Origin: Rhizobiales bacterium dw_265
Lineage (GTDB): Bacteria; Pseudomonadota; Alphaproteobacteria; Micropepsales; Micropepsaceae
DNA: 64,000 bases
Reading direction: 5' to 3'
NCBI GenBank assembly: GCA_018449595.1
Contig: JAAVUU010000003.1
Coordinates: forward strand, 310,001 to 374,000
Part shown: piece after piece, positions 24,473-33,819 of the stretch
How the letters are laid out: each line of letters begins with the position of its first letter
How positions within the stretch are numbered: position 1 is the first letter of the stretch
The notes under the pieces: model-generated
Told to the model about the DNA's origin: nothing
Seen by the model: the letters and a program-made list of their open reading frames with translations, nothing else
Databases searched by the model: none
Made by a program: the position numbers and the translations under genes

Positions 24473-26506
24473 ATGACGCCCACCAAAATTCTAATCGGCC
24501 AGATCGCGGTCGTATTAGCCATCGTGATCGTGGGCGTGTGGTGGGCGACGCAATGGACGGCACTGGAGCTTGGCTATCAATGGCGGCTGGGTGCGCCGTG
24601 GTTCGTCGCGCTGCACTATCCGGTCTATTTCCCCTGGCGCCTGTTTGAGTGGTGGTATGCGTTTGACGCCTACGCGCCGACGCTGTTCAATCGCGCCGGC
24701 ACGATGGCGGCGGCCAGCGGCTTTGTCGGGATAGCTGCCGCGATCATCGGTTCGCTGTGGCGGGCACGTCAGACGAAGCGGGTCACTACCTACGGTTCGT
24801 CGCGCTGGGCCACCACCCAGGAGATCCAGCGCGCCGGCCTGTTCCGCCCGTCGGGCGTTTTCCTGGGCCAGCGCGGCAACAGGTTTTTGCGCCATGACGG
24901 TCCCGAACACGCGATAGCGTTTGCCCCAACGCGTTCGGGCAAGGGTGTGGGGCTCTGTATCCCGACGTTGCTGTCATGGACCGGCAGCGCCGTCGTTCAC
25001 GACATCAAGGGCGAAAACTGGCAGATCACTGCTGGCTGGCGCGCGCTGTTCTCCCATTGCCTGCTGTTCAACCCCACCGATCCACGTTCCGCCAAGTACA
25101 ATCCGCTGCTGGAAGTCCGCAAGGGACCGAACGAGGTCCGCGATGTTCAGAACATCGCCGACATCCTGGTCGATCCCGAAGGGGCGCTGGAACGCCGCTC
25201 GCATTGGGAGAAGACCAGTCACAGTCTGCTGGTCGGGGCGATATTGCATGTGCTGTACGCCGAGGAAGAAAAGACCCTCGCGCGGGTCGCCAGCTTCCTG
25301 TCCGATCCACGCCGCTCCTTCGAGCATACCCTGCGCGACATGATGGCGACCAACCATCTGGGCACCAAAGATACGCCCCTGGTTCACCCGGTCGTCGCCA
25401 GCGCCGCCCGCGAGGTCTTGAACAAGTCCGAGAATGAGCGGTCGGGCGTGCTGTCCACCGCCATGTCGTTCCTGGGCCTGTACCGTGACCCCATCGTGGC
25501 AGCGACCACGGCGGCCTGCGACTGGCGCATTGCCGATCTGGTGGACGCCAAGCAGCCGGTCTCGCTGTATCTGGTGATCCCACCGTCCGACATCTCCCGG
25601 ACCAAGCCGCTGGTGCGGCTGGTCTTGAACCAGATTGGCCGCCGACTCACCGAGAAGCTGGAAGGCGATCCCGCCAAGAGCCGCAAGCATCATTTGTTGC
25701 TGATGCTCGACGAATTCCCGGCGCTGGGTCGGCTGGATTTCTTCGAGACGGCGCTGGCGTTCATGGCGGGCTACGGCATCCGCGCCTATCTGATCGCGCA
25801 GTCCTTGAACCAAGTGTCCAAGGCATACGGCGAGAACAATTCCATTCTCGACAATTGCCATGTCCGTGTCGCGTTCAGCAGCAACGACGAGCGCACCGCC
25901 AAGCGGATTTCCGATGCCCTTGGCACCGCCACCGAACTTCGCGCCCAGCGCAACTACGCCGGTCACCGTCTCTCGCCCTGGCTGGGCCATGTGATGGTCA
26001 GCCGCCAGGAGACAGCCCGTCCGCTGCTGACGCCGGGTGAAGTCATGCAACTGCCGCCCAAGGATGAACTGGTGCTGATCTCCGGGCTGGCGCCGATCCG
26101 CGCCAAAAAGGTGCGGTACTACGAGGATCGGAATTTCATCGAACGCATCCTGCCGGCGCCGCCGCTGGTGGATGGCGGCTATCCCGATTGCCCGCCGCCG
26201 CGCCCCAATGACTGGAGCGGGCAGGTGCGCGGTCTCGACGCTCGCCTGCAACAGCAGCAAGCCGATGGCGCCGCAGGGGCCGACGACGAGGAAGGCGGCT
26301 TGCAGCAGCAGCGCCATCCCGGTCTGCCGGAAGAAGCCAAAGCGCGGCCGCAGCGGGCGACGCAGCCGACACTCTCGCTGTTCGATGATGACGATTCCGC
26401 CACCGATACCCGCGCCCCGCAGCGTGGACGCCAGGCTGTTGCCCGCGCCCGCGCCATGAACGAAGGCGACCGCCGCGACCGCGACGGTCTTCTTCCGGCC
26501 TTTTGA
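24473..26506 (+). CDS. traG: Type IV coupling protein TraG (VirD4 family)
   Basis: 677 residues. Two N-terminal membrane segments (about 8-28 and 80-96), then the Walker A motif in APTRSGKGVG near residue 150, the LLLMLDEFPALGRL Walker B near 415, and the AQSLNQVSKAYG region. The C-terminal ~100 residues are Gln/Arg-rich and variable. The hexameric ATPase brings the relaxase-DNA complex to the channel. The order traG - RHH gene - trbB is the standard one for this ICE class. Confidence 0.96.
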   Translation: MTPTKILIGQIAVVLAIVIVGVWWATQWTALELGYQWRLGAPWFVALHYPVYFPWRLFEWWYAFDAYAPTLFNRAGTMAAASGFVGIAAAIIGSLWRARQTKRVTTYGSSRWATTQEIQRAGLFRPSGVFLGQRGNRFLRHDGPEHAIAFAPTRSGKGVGLCIPTLLSWTGSAVVHDIKGENWQITAGWRALFSHCLLFNPTDPRSAKYNPLLEVRKGPNEVRDVQNIADILVDPEGALERRSHWEKTSHSLLVGAILHVLYAEEEKTLARVASFLSDPRRSFEHTLRDMMATNHLGTKDTPLVHPVVASAAREVLNKSENERSGVLSTAMSFLGLYRDPIVAATTAACDWRIADLVDAKQPVSLYLVIPPSDISRTKPLVRLVLNQIGRRLTEKLEGDPAKSRKHHLLLMLDEFPALGRLDFFETALAFMAGYGIRAYLIAQSLNQVSKAYGENNSILDNCHVRVAFSSNDERTAKRISDALGTATELRAQRNYAGHRLSPWLGHVMVSRQETARPLLTPGEVMQLPPKDELVLISGLAPIRAKKVRYYEDRNFIERILPAPPLVDGGYPDCPPPRPNDWSGQVRGLDARLQQQQADGAAGADDEEGGLQQQRHPGLPEEAKARPQRATQPTLSLFDDDDSATDTRAPQRGRQAVARARAMNEGDRRDRDGLLPAF

Positions 26507-26518
26507 CGGGGGATGACC

Positions 26519-26941
26519 ATGAAAAAATCCCGCCGTCACGTCTATCTCGACAAGGCCATCTTCGAGCAATTGGACCAGCTCGCCGCCACGCCAGGCGCCA
26601 CGCAGTCGTCCATCGTGGAAGCCGCACTACGCAGCTATTTCCAGACCCAGGGCGCGGGCGACGTGGACGCCAAGATCAAGACCCGGCTGGAGAAGTTCTC
26701 CGGCCAGCTTGGGCGGATCGAGCGTGATGTCGGCATCGTCATGGAAAGCCTGGCGCTGTTCGTGCGGTTTGAATTGATGGTGACGGCGCCCTTGCCGGAG
26801 GCCGATCAGGCCACCGCCCGCGCCTTGGCGCATGACCGTTTCGAGGAGTTTGTCACTTCCGTCAGCCGCCGTCTTGCCAATGGCAAGAATTTCCGCGCCG
26901 AACTTCTGGCCCGCGCCACCGATCAGGGAGCGCAGCCATGA
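26519..26941 (+). CDS. CopG/ribbon-helix-helix protein between traG and trbB
   Basis: 140 residues from ATG 26519 (GGGGG 6 nt upstream); ATG 26513 sits directly on that site. Residues ~3-45 look like a ribbon-helix-helix DNA-binding fold (RRHVYLDKAIFEQLDQLAAT, SSIVEAALRSYF), followed by a helical C-terminus. Such genes are fixed in position between traG and trbB and are often annotated as CopG or conjugal transfer regulators. It may repress the trb operon. It overlaps trbB by 4 nt. Confidence 0.8.
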   Translation: MKKSRRHVYLDKAIFEQLDQLAATPGATQSSIVEAALRSYFQTQGAGDVDAKIKTRLEKFSGQLGRIERDVGIVMESLALFVRFELMVTAPLPEADQATARALAHDRFEEFVTSVSRRLANGKNFRAELLARATDQGAQP

Positions 26942-27909
26942 GCGTCGTCCATCCCCTGACGCTGGAACGCCGCCGGATCATGCTGCGCACCGCGATGGGG
27001 CCGGAGATTGCCGCCGCCCTGTGCGATCCCGCCGTCATCGAGGTGATGGTCAATCCCGATGGCGCGTTACGTCTGGATCGGCTGGGCGAGGGGCGGGTCG
27101 ATACCGGGATGCGCCTGGGCGCCGAGGAAGTCGAACGCATCATCCGGCTGGTCGCCTCGCACATCTTCGCCGAAGTTCATGCCGGCAATCCCATCGTCAG
27201 CGCCGAACTGCCGGGGACAGGCGAGCGTTTCGAGGGACTACTGCCGCCGGTCGCCATGGGACCGTGCTTCTCGATCCGCAAGCCCGCCGCCAAGATTTAC
27301 ACCCTGGAGGATTACATCACCGACCGGATCATGTCGCCCGGCCAGGCCGACATGCTGCGCCGGGCGGTGGCTGACCGCCGCAATATCCTGGTGGTGGGCG
27401 GCACCAGCTCCGGCAAGACCACGCTCACCAATGCGCTGCTTGCCGAACTCGCCAAGCACGACGAGCGGGTCATCATTCTGGAGGATACCCGCGAACTGCA
27501 ATGCGCCGCGCCCGATTGCGTCGCGCTGAGGACCAAACAGGGCGTCGTGACGCTTGCTGCCCTGGTGCGCTCGACCCTTCGGATGCGTCCCGACCGCATC
27601 ATCGTGGGCGAGGTGCGCGGCGCCGAGGCGCTGGACATGCTCAAGGCGTGGAACACCGGCCATCCCGGCGGCATCGCCACGGTCCATGCCAATTCCGCGC
27701 GCGCCGCACTCTATCGGATCGAACAACTGATTCAGGAAGCCGTTGTCAGCGTACCGCGCCGGCTGATCGCAGAAGCCATCGACCTAGTGGTGTTCATCCA
27801 GGGGCGCGGGGTTTCCCGTCGCGTGGACACCATCGGGGAGATCAAGGGCCTGGACGCCAGCGGCGACTACGCCCTCATCGAAACCAAATCCAGCAGGTGG
27901 CAACCATGA
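26938..27909 (+). CDS. trbB: Conjugal transfer ATPase TrbB (VirB11)
   Basis: 323 residues, the usual length. Walker A VVGGTSSGKTTLTNA near residue 155, Asp/Walker B region ERVIILEDTREL, the TLRMRPDRIIVGEVRGAEA box and TGHPGGIATVHANSA His box. This cytoplasmic hexameric ATPase powers pilus assembly and substrate passage. The start ATG overlaps the stop of the RHH gene, so the trb operon is read as one coupled unit. Confidence 0.97.
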   Translation: MSVVHPLTLERRRIMLRTAMGPEIAAALCDPAVIEVMVNPDGALRLDRLGEGRVDTGMRLGAEEVERIIRLVASHIFAEVHAGNPIVSAELPGTGERFEGLLPPVAMGPCFSIRKPAAKIYTLEDYITDRIMSPGQADMLRRAVADRRNILVVGGTSSGKTTLTNALLAELAKHDERVIILEDTRELQCAAPDCVALRTKQGVVTLAALVRSTLRMRPDRIIVGEVRGAEALDMLKAWNTGHPGGIATVHANSARAALYRIEQLIQEAVVSVPRRLIAEAIDLVVFIQGRGVSRRVDTIGEIKGLDASGDYALIETKSSRWQP

Positions 27910-27921
27910 AAGGAGAACGCT

Positions 27922-28236
27922 TTGCGTTGCCACCACCTTGTCAGAACGATTCCGTCCGCCGCCATCCTGTTGTTGATGTCGGCCCCCGCCTGGGCCACCG
28001 GCACCAACATGCCGTGGGAGCAACCGTTACAACAAGTCTTGGACTCCATTCAGGGTCCGGTCGCCAAGATCATCGCCGTTCTCATCATCATCGTCACCGG
28101 CCTGTCGCTGGCCTTCGGCGAGACGGCGGGCGGCTTTCGCCGGCTGATCCAGATCGTGTTCGGCATCTCCATCGCCTTCGCGGCGTCGAGCTTCTTCCTG
28201 TCGTTCTTTTCGTTCGGCGGTGGGGCGCTCGTCTGA
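27922..28236 (+). CDS. trbC: Conjugal transfer pilin TrbC (VirB2)
   Basis: 104 residues from TTG 27922 (AGGAG 6 nt upstream). A signal peptide (residues ~8-25, cut after WA or AWA) and two hydrophobic helices (KIIAVLIIIVTGLSLAF, LIQIVFGISIAFAASSFFLS) give the pilin pattern. It is probably matured by the TraF peptidase at 16089. Its stop overlaps the trbD start (TGATG). Confidence 0.9.
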   Translation: MRCHHLVRTIPSAAILLLMSAPAWATGTNMPWEQPLQQVLDSIQGPVAKIIAVLIIIVTGLSLAFGETAGGFRRLIQIVFGISIAFAASSFFLSFFSFGGGALV

Positions 28237-28496
28237 TGGACAATATCGAAGGCTTCGAGGTGCCGCTGCACCGCTCCCTGACCGAACCGATCCTGCTGGC
28301 GGGTGCCCCGCGCGCGCTCGCCATCGTCAACGGCACCATTGCCGCCGCGCTTGGACTCGGATTGCGGCTGTGGATCGTGGGCCTCCTGATCTGGATCATG
28401 GGTCATTCGCTGGCGGTGTTCGCGGCCAAGCGTGATCCCGACTTCGCCCAGGTTCTTGCCCGGCATCTGCGGCAGAAGGGGTGGCTGTCATGCTGA
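28236..28496 (+). CDS. trbD: Conjugal transfer protein TrbD (VirB3)
   Basis: 86 residues. The N-terminal VPLHRSLTEPILLAGAPRAL is the VirB3 hallmark, followed by two adjacent membrane segments (LAIVNGTIAAALGLGLRLWI, VGLLIWIMGHSLAVF). It is an inner-membrane T4SS component that works with the VirB4 ATPase encoded next. It overlaps trbE by 7 nt. Confidence 0.93.
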   Translation: MDNIEGFEVPLHRSLTEPILLAGAPRALAIVNGTIAAALGLGLRLWIVGLLIWIMGHSLAVFAAKRDPDFAQVLARHLRQKGWLSC

Positions 28497-30019
28497 ACCT
28501 TTCCGAATACCGCGCCCAGGCCGAGCGCCTCGCCGACTTCCTGCCCTGGGCGGCGCTGGTCGCGCCCGGCGTGGTGCTAAACAAGGATGGCAGTTTCCAG
28601 CGCAGCATCCGGTTTCGCGGTCCCGATCTGGAAAGCGCGACCGAGGCCGAACTGGTCGGGGCATGCGCCCGCCTCAACAATGTGCTGCGCCGCTTCGGTT
28701 CCGGCTGGGCCTTGTTCTTTGAGGCGGAGCGTTTCGTCACCCCGGACTATTCAGAATCCAAGTTTCCCGATGCCGCCTCCTGGCTGGTGGACGCGGAACG
28801 GGCCGCAGCCTTCCGCGGAGAGGACAGCCTGGACGGCGAGGGCAGGACGGCGCCCCGCCAGCATTACGAGAACGCCTATACCCTGACACTCTTATATATG
28901 CCGCCGCCCGACCAGACGGCCCGGGCCGAGCGGGCGTTGCTGGAACGGGAAGAAGGGAACCAGGCCCGCGACTGGCGGCAGGAACTGGCCGGCTTCGTCG
29001 CCGAAACCGACCGGGTGGTCGATCTCCTCCAGGGCATCATGCCGGAGGTTCATGCCCTCGATGACGGCGAGACGCTGACCTATCTGCACGGCACCATCTC
29101 CACCAAACGCCACGCCGTCGCCGTCCCTGAAACACCGCTCTACCTCGATACTATCCTGCCGGACGAGCCCTTGAGTGGGGGCATCGAACCGATGCTGGGC
29201 GACGCCCATGTCCGCACCCTCACGGTGCTGGGATTCCCCAACACCACCAGGCCCGGAATCCTCGATGCACTCAACCATCTGGATTTTCCCTACCGCTGGA
29301 TGACGCGCTTCATCGCGTTGGACAAGACCGAGGCCAACAAGGCGCTGACTAAGCTGCGGCGGCAATGGTTCAACAAGCGCAAATCCGTCTCCCAGCTTTT
29401 GCGCGAGGTGATGCACAACGAGCCGGTCCAGCTTCTCGATAGCGACGCCGACAACAAGGTGGTGGACGCCGACGAAGCCTTGCAGGCCCTGGGCGGCGAT
29501 CATGTCTCCTTCGGCTATCTCACCACCACCGTCACGGTGATGGACACCGACCGGCACGCCGCAGACGAGAAGCTGCGCGCCGTGGAACGGGTCATTCACG
29601 GCGCGGGCTTCACCACCATTCGGGAAAGCGTCAATGCGGTGGAATCCTGGCTGGGCTCCTTGCCCGGCCATGTCTACGCCAATGTTCGCCAGCCGCTGAT
29701 CCATACCCTCAATCTGGCGCACCTGTTGCCGTTCTCCTCGGTCTGGGCCGGGCCGGAGGGCGACGAACGTCTGCAAGGCCCGGCGCTGTTCCTGGCCGAG
29801 ACCAGCGGCTCGACGCCGTTCCGCTTCTCCATCCATGTCAGCGATGTCGGGCACCTGTTGATCGTCGGGCCGACCGGGGCCGGCAAATCGGTCCTGCTGG
29901 CGCTGATGGCGATGCAGTTTCGCCGTTATCCCAAATCCCAGGTCTATGTCTTCGACAAGGGCAATTCGGCGCGGGCCTCCATCCTGGCAATGGGAGGGCA
30001 GCACCATGTCCTCGGTTGA
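28490..30019 (+). CDS. trbE: TrbE (VirB4) N-terminal part, cut by a frameshift
   Basis: 509 residues from ATG 28490 (MLNLSEYRAQ, the canonical TrbE start); GTG 28481 is less likely. It contains the VirB4 N-domain and Walker A (IVGPTGAGKSVLLALMAMQF), and stops at TGA 30017-30019 just after GNSARASILAMGG. Intact TrbE is about 820 residues. The remainder continues in the +1 frame from 30006. Removing one T at 30015-30016 would join the parts as ...VLG-DGPLAFQPL. So this is a real disruption, an assembly error or a split gene. Confidence 0.85.
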   Translation: MLNLSEYRAQAERLADFLPWAALVAPGVVLNKDGSFQRSIRFRGPDLESATEAELVGACARLNNVLRRFGSGWALFFEAERFVTPDYSESKFPDAASWLVDAERAAAFRGEDSLDGEGRTAPRQHYENAYTLTLLYMPPPDQTARAERALLEREEGNQARDWRQELAGFVAETDRVVDLLQGIMPEVHALDDGETLTYLHGTISTKRHAVAVPETPLYLDTILPDEPLSGGIEPMLGDAHVRTLTVLGFPNTTRPGILDALNHLDFPYRWMTRFIALDKTEANKALTKLRRQWFNKRKSVSQLLREVMHNEPVQLLDSDADNKVVDADEALQALGGDHVSFGYLTTTVTVMDTDRHAADEKLRAVERVIHGAGFTTIRESVNAVESWLGSLPGHVYANVRQPLIHTLNLAHLLPFSSVWAGPEGDERLQGPALFLAETSGSTPFRFSIHVSDVGHLLIVGPTGAGKSVLLALMAMQFRRYPKSQVYVFDKGNSARASILAMGGQHHVLG

Positions 30020-30947
30020 CGGCCCGCTGGCCTTCCAGCCCTTGCGCCACATCGACGATCCCGCCGAACGAAGCTGGGCCTCCGAATGGATCGCGGGGGT
30101 TCTCGCCCATGAGAAGGTGGTGATTACCCCAGAACTGAAGGAATCCCTGTGGTCGGCGCTGTCCAGCCTGGCGACCGCCCCCATCGGGGAGCGCACCCTG
30201 ACGGGATTGAGCGTGTTGCTCCAATCCAATGCGCTGAAGGCGGCGCTGGCGCCTTACACCCTGGACGGCCCCTATGGCCGGCTGCTCGACGCTGCCGAGG
30301 ACGATCTGGCCCTGGGCGATGTGCAGTGCTTCGAGACGGAAGCACTGATGCACGAAACCGGCGCGCTGCTGCCGGTCCTGACCTACCTGTTTCATCGGCT
30401 GGAGGCGCGCTTTGACGGCAGGCCCACGCTGTTGGTCCTCGATGAAGCCTGGATCTATCTCGACAACCCGCTGTTCGCCGCCCGTATCCGCGAATGGCTG
30501 AAGGTTCTCAGGAAGAAGAACGTCTCGGTTGTGTTCGCCACCCAATCCCTGGCCGACATCGCCGGCAGTCCGATTGCCTCAGCGATCATCGAATCCTGTC
30601 CGCAACGCTTCTTCCTGCCCAATGACCGCGCCATCGAGCCCCAGGCCCGCAGCGCCTATGAGGGCTTCGGGCTTAACGACCGCCAAATCGAGTTGATCGC
30701 CCGCGCCACGCCGAAGCGCCATTACTATCTGCAATCGCGCCGTGGCAACCGGCTGTTCGAGTTGGCGCTGGGCGATCTCGCGCTGGCCTTCTGCGGCGCT
30801 TCGGACCCTGCCAGTCAGGTTCTGATCGACGGCATCCTGGCCGAACACGGCGCCTCGCTGTTCGCCGTCCGCTTCCTGATCGCCCGCGGCCTGGAATGGG
30901 CCGTGCCGCTGCTCGCCCATTACCCCCAGACGGAGAACACCCCATGA
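30006..30947 (+). CDS. trbE: TrbE (VirB4) C-terminal part, separate frame
   Basis: 313 residues from ATG 30006, with GGAGGG (29993-29998) 7 nt upstream, inside the end of the N-terminal part. It carries Walker B (PTLLVLDEAWIYLD), KKNVSVVFATQSLADIA and the terminal VirB4 region. The ribosome site and 14-nt overlap would let ribosomes restart here, giving a two-piece ATPase. Whether such a split enzyme works is unknown; if not, the T4SS is dead. It overlaps trbJ by 4 nt. Confidence 0.85.
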   Translation: MSSVDGPLAFQPLRHIDDPAERSWASEWIAGVLAHEKVVITPELKESLWSALSSLATAPIGERTLTGLSVLLQSNALKAALAPYTLDGPYGRLLDAAEDDLALGDVQCFETEALMHETGALLPVLTYLFHRLEARFDGRPTLLVLDEAWIYLDNPLFAARIREWLKVLRKKNVSVVFATQSLADIAGSPIASAIIESCPQRFFLPNDRAIEPQARSAYEGFGLNDRQIELIARATPKRHYYLQSRRGNRLFELALGDLALAFCGASDPASQVLIDGILAEHGASLFAVRFLIARGLEWAVPLLAHYPQTENTP

Positions 30948-31669
30948 AACGCAGGCTCATATCCGTTCTGCTTTGCGGCGCCCTGGCGTCTTGCGCGCTC
31001 GCCGTCCCGGCCCAGGCGCAGTTCGGCAGCGGCATCGTCTTCGATCCCACCAATTATGCGCAAAACCTGCTGACTGCCGCCCGCGAATTACAACAGGTCA
31101 ACAATGAGATTCTGAGCCTCCAGAACGAGGCGACCATGCTGATAAACGAGGGGAAGAATCTTTCTTCCCTCAATCTCTCCACGCTCACCGGCATAACCTC
31201 GGCCCTGACCGACACCAGCAATCTCTTGAATCAGGCGGGCGGCATCGCCCTGACGGTGGATGCGACCAGCACCGCCTTCACCCAGACATTCCCGCAAAGC
31301 TATGCCACCGGGACATCGGCGTCGGGGCTCGCCGCCGACGCTTTGCAACGCTGGCAGAACGCCATGTCGGCGTTCCAGACCACCCTGAAAATGCAGGCCC
31401 AGATCACCCAGAACGTCCAGTCCGACGCGACCACGCTTTCCACCCTGGTCAACGCCAGCCAAGGCGCCGCCGGCAATCTGGAAGCAGTGCAGGCCGGCAA
31501 CCAACTCCAGGCACTCGCCATCAAGCAGCAGCTCCAGCTTCAAAGCCTGATGGCGGCGCAGTACCGCGCCACCTCGCTGGACGATGCCCGCAAGTCCCAG
31601 GACGAGGCCGCAGGTCAAGCAGACTTCACCACCTTCCTCGGCACCGCCAACGGCTACACCCCCAACTGA
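30944..31669 (+). CDS. trbJ: Conjugal transfer protein TrbJ (VirB5)
   Basis: 241 residues from ATG 30944. Signal peptide MKRRLISVLLCGALASCALA, cut near AQA|QFGSG. The mature part, starting GIVFDPTNYAQNLLTAARELQQ, is long and helical, as in TrbJ/VirB5 minor pilus proteins. No trbK entry-exclusion gene lies between it and trbL, unlike Ti and RP4. Confidence 0.93.
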   Translation: MKRRLISVLLCGALASCALAVPAQAQFGSGIVFDPTNYAQNLLTAARELQQVNNEILSLQNEATMLINEGKNLSSLNLSTLTGITSALTDTSNLLNQAGGIALTVDATSTAFTQTFPQSYATGTSASGLAADALQRWQNAMSAFQTTLKMQAQITQNVQSDATTLSTLVNASQGAAGNLEAVQAGNQLQALAIKQQLQLQSLMAAQYRATSLDDARKSQDEAAGQADFTTFLGTANGYTPN

Positions 31670-31678
31670 GATAGCGCC

Positions 31679-33112
31679 GTGAACGACTTCAACGTCATCG
31701 ACAGTTTTTTGCAGACCTTCATCAGCTACATCGACAGTGGCTTCGGTCTGCTGGCTAACGACGTTGCCGGTCTTTCTTCCATCCTGATCGCGCTGGACGT
31801 GACGGTGGCGGCGCTGTTCTGGGCGCTGGACGGCGAGGCCAACATCCTTGCCCGCCTCATCAAGAAGATCATCTATGTCGGGGCTTTCGCCTTCATCATC
31901 AACAATTTCTCCAACCTCGCCAATATCGTCTACAGTTCCTTCTCGGCATTGGGCTTGCAGGCCAGCAACAACAGCCTGAGCGCGGCCGATCTGCTCAAGC
32001 CTGGCAAACTCGCCGGCACCGGCTATCAGGCGGCATGGCCGCTGATGCAGGAAGCGGGCAAGCTGGTGGGCTTCACCAGCATCTTTACCCATGCCGTCAC
32101 CATCCTGGCCCTGCTGGGCGCTTGGTTCATCGTGGTGCTGGCCTTCTTCGTACTCGCGGTCCAGCTATTCATCACCATTCTGGAATTTAAGCTGACGACG
32201 CTGGCGGGCTTCGTGCTGGTGCCGTTTGCGCTGTGGAACAAGACCTCGTTCCTGGCCGAACGGGTGCTGGGCAATGTCGTGTCGTCCGGCATCAAGGTGA
32301 TGGTGCTGGCCGTCATCATCGGCATCGGTTCCAGCTTCTTCGGCCAGTTCACCAGCGCCTTGCAGGGCCATGATCCGACGCTGCTGGAAGCGATGGCAAT
32401 GGTATTGGCGTCGCTGGCGCTGTTCGGTCTGGGCATCTTCGGGCCTGCCATCGCCAACGGTCTTGTGTCCGGCGCACCCCAGCTTGGCGCTGGCGCGGTT
32501 CTCGGTACGGCGGGCGCTTTGATTGGCGGCACTGCGCTGGCCGGCGCTGCCGTGATGGGTGGCGCCCGCCTTGCGGGCGCGGCCGCTTCGGGGAGCATTT
32601 CCGCCGTCAAAGCCGGCGCATCGCTCGGCGGTGCCGCCTCGATGGCCTATCGCATGGGTCAGGCCACCTCCAGCCAGGGCGGCGCGGCTGGCGTCGGCGC
32701 GGGTCTCGCTGGCGTTGCGCGCGGCGCGGCATCCGCAGCCGGCAACAGGGCAAAATCCTTCGCCAGCAATCTGGGCGCCGATCTCAAGAACCGGGCGCAG
32801 GCCGGTGGGCAGGCCGCGTTTTCCGCCACCGGCGGCAGCCGCACGGGTTCGGGATCAGCACCTGGTTCATCAGGTCCAGCTTCAGGATCACCACCGCCCT
32901 CATCCTCACCGTCATCCGCATCCGGCGGGCCGGCCCCCCACGGCCCGGCCGGTGGCGGCGGCGGGTCCAGCGCGACGCCACCCGCCTGGGCCCGCCGCCT
33001 GCAGGGGGAGCAGCGCCGCCGTGGCCATGCCCAGAACGTCCAACAGGCGATCCGCGACGGCGAGCGCCCAGGGCATGGCGCAAACCCCGACCTCGATCAA
33101 AAGGAGCCGTGA
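31679..33112 (+). CDS. trbL: Conjugal transfer protein TrbL (VirB6)
   Basis: 477 residues from GTG 31679. About six membrane segments occur within residues 35-270 (IYVGAFAFIINNFSNL, TILALLGAWFIVVLAFFVLA, LASLALFGLGIFGPAIA), as expected for the VirB6-type channel component. The C-terminal ~180 residues are Gly/Ala/Ser/Pro-rich low complexity. It ends overlapping the trbF start. Confidence 0.95.
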   Translation: MNDFNVIDSFLQTFISYIDSGFGLLANDVAGLSSILIALDVTVAALFWALDGEANILARLIKKIIYVGAFAFIINNFSNLANIVYSSFSALGLQASNNSLSAADLLKPGKLAGTGYQAAWPLMQEAGKLVGFTSIFTHAVTILALLGAWFIVVLAFFVLAVQLFITILEFKLTTLAGFVLVPFALWNKTSFLAERVLGNVVSSGIKVMVLAVIIGIGSSFFGQFTSALQGHDPTLLEAMAMVLASLALFGLGIFGPAIANGLVSGAPQLGAGAVLGTAGALIGGTALAGAAVMGGARLAGAAASGSISAVKAGASLGGAASMAYRMGQATSSQGGAAGVGAGLAGVARGAASAAGNRAKSFASNLGADLKNRAQAGGQAAFSATGGSRTGSGSAPGSSGPASGSPPPSSSPSSASGGPAPHGPAGGGGGSSATPPAWARRLQGEQRRRGHAQNVQQAIRDGERPGHGANPDLDQKEP

Positions 33113-33810
33113 TGTCCTTCAACCGCACCATCCAGCGTTACGGCGCCACGCCTGAGCCCGACACCCGCCACCACCGCGCGGGCCAGGGATGGGACGACCG
33201 GATCGGCACGCCTGTCGTTCAGGCCAGGAACTGGCGCCTCATGGCGTTCGGGGTGCTTGGGCTGTCCGTCCTCTCGGTCGGCGGCAATCTCTGGCAAGCC
33301 TCGCAGAGCCGCGTCGTGCCTTATGTGGTGGAAGTCGACAAGCAGGGTAGCGTCCGCGCGGTCGGCCCCGCCATCCAGCATTACAATCCGACCGATGCCG
33401 CCTTTGCGCGCGATCTCGGCAACTTCATCACCGATGTGCGCGCGCTCTCCATTGATCCGGTGGTGGTCGTCCACAATTGGGACCACGCCGATGCCTTCGC
33501 CACCGACCATACGCAGGCGTTTCTCAACGACTACGCCCGCCAGATCAATCTCGACAAGCTGATCGGCCATCGCACGGTCTCCGTCCAGATCACCAGCGTG
33601 GTGCGCGCCTCCGGCAATTCCTTTGAAGTCAAATGGACCGAACAGGTCTTCGCCCAGGACACGCCCGACCGCACCCAGCATTGGACCGCGATCCTGACCT
33701 ATGTGGTCCAGCCCCCGTCCGACCAGTCCACCATGAACGTCAATCCACTCGGCATCTATGTCAACGGCATCAACTGGTCGCGTGAACTCAATTCCAGCGA
33801 CGCGCCTTAG
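33112..33810 (+). CDS. trbF: Conjugal transfer protein TrbF (VirB8)
   Basis: 232 residues from ATG 33112 (AAGGAG 5 nt upstream). There is a short cytoplasmic N-terminus, one membrane segment (WRLMAFGVLGLSVLSVGGNL) and a periplasmic NTF2-like VirB8 domain (VVPYVVEVDKQGSVRAVG, FEVKWTEQVFAQDTPDRTQHW). It is a scaffold of the inner-membrane T4SS platform. Confidence 0.95.
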   Translation: MSFNRTIQRYGATPEPDTRHHRAGQGWDDRIGTPVVQARNWRLMAFGVLGLSVLSVGGNLWQASQSRVVPYVVEVDKQGSVRAVGPAIQHYNPTDAAFARDLGNFITDVRALSIDPVVVVHNWDHADAFATDHTQAFLNDYARQINLDKLIGHRTVSVQITSVVRASGNSFEVKWTEQVFAQDTPDRTQHWTAILTYVVQPPSDQSTMNVNPLGIYVNGINWSRELNSSDAP

Positions 33811-33819
33811 GAGGACGCC

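Noticed and set aside
30009-30020. Programmed +1 frameshift in trbE like that of prfB (TGA followed by C)
   Set aside because: The codon before TGA is GGT, a poor slip site, and the strong upstream site fits reinitiation at 30006 better.
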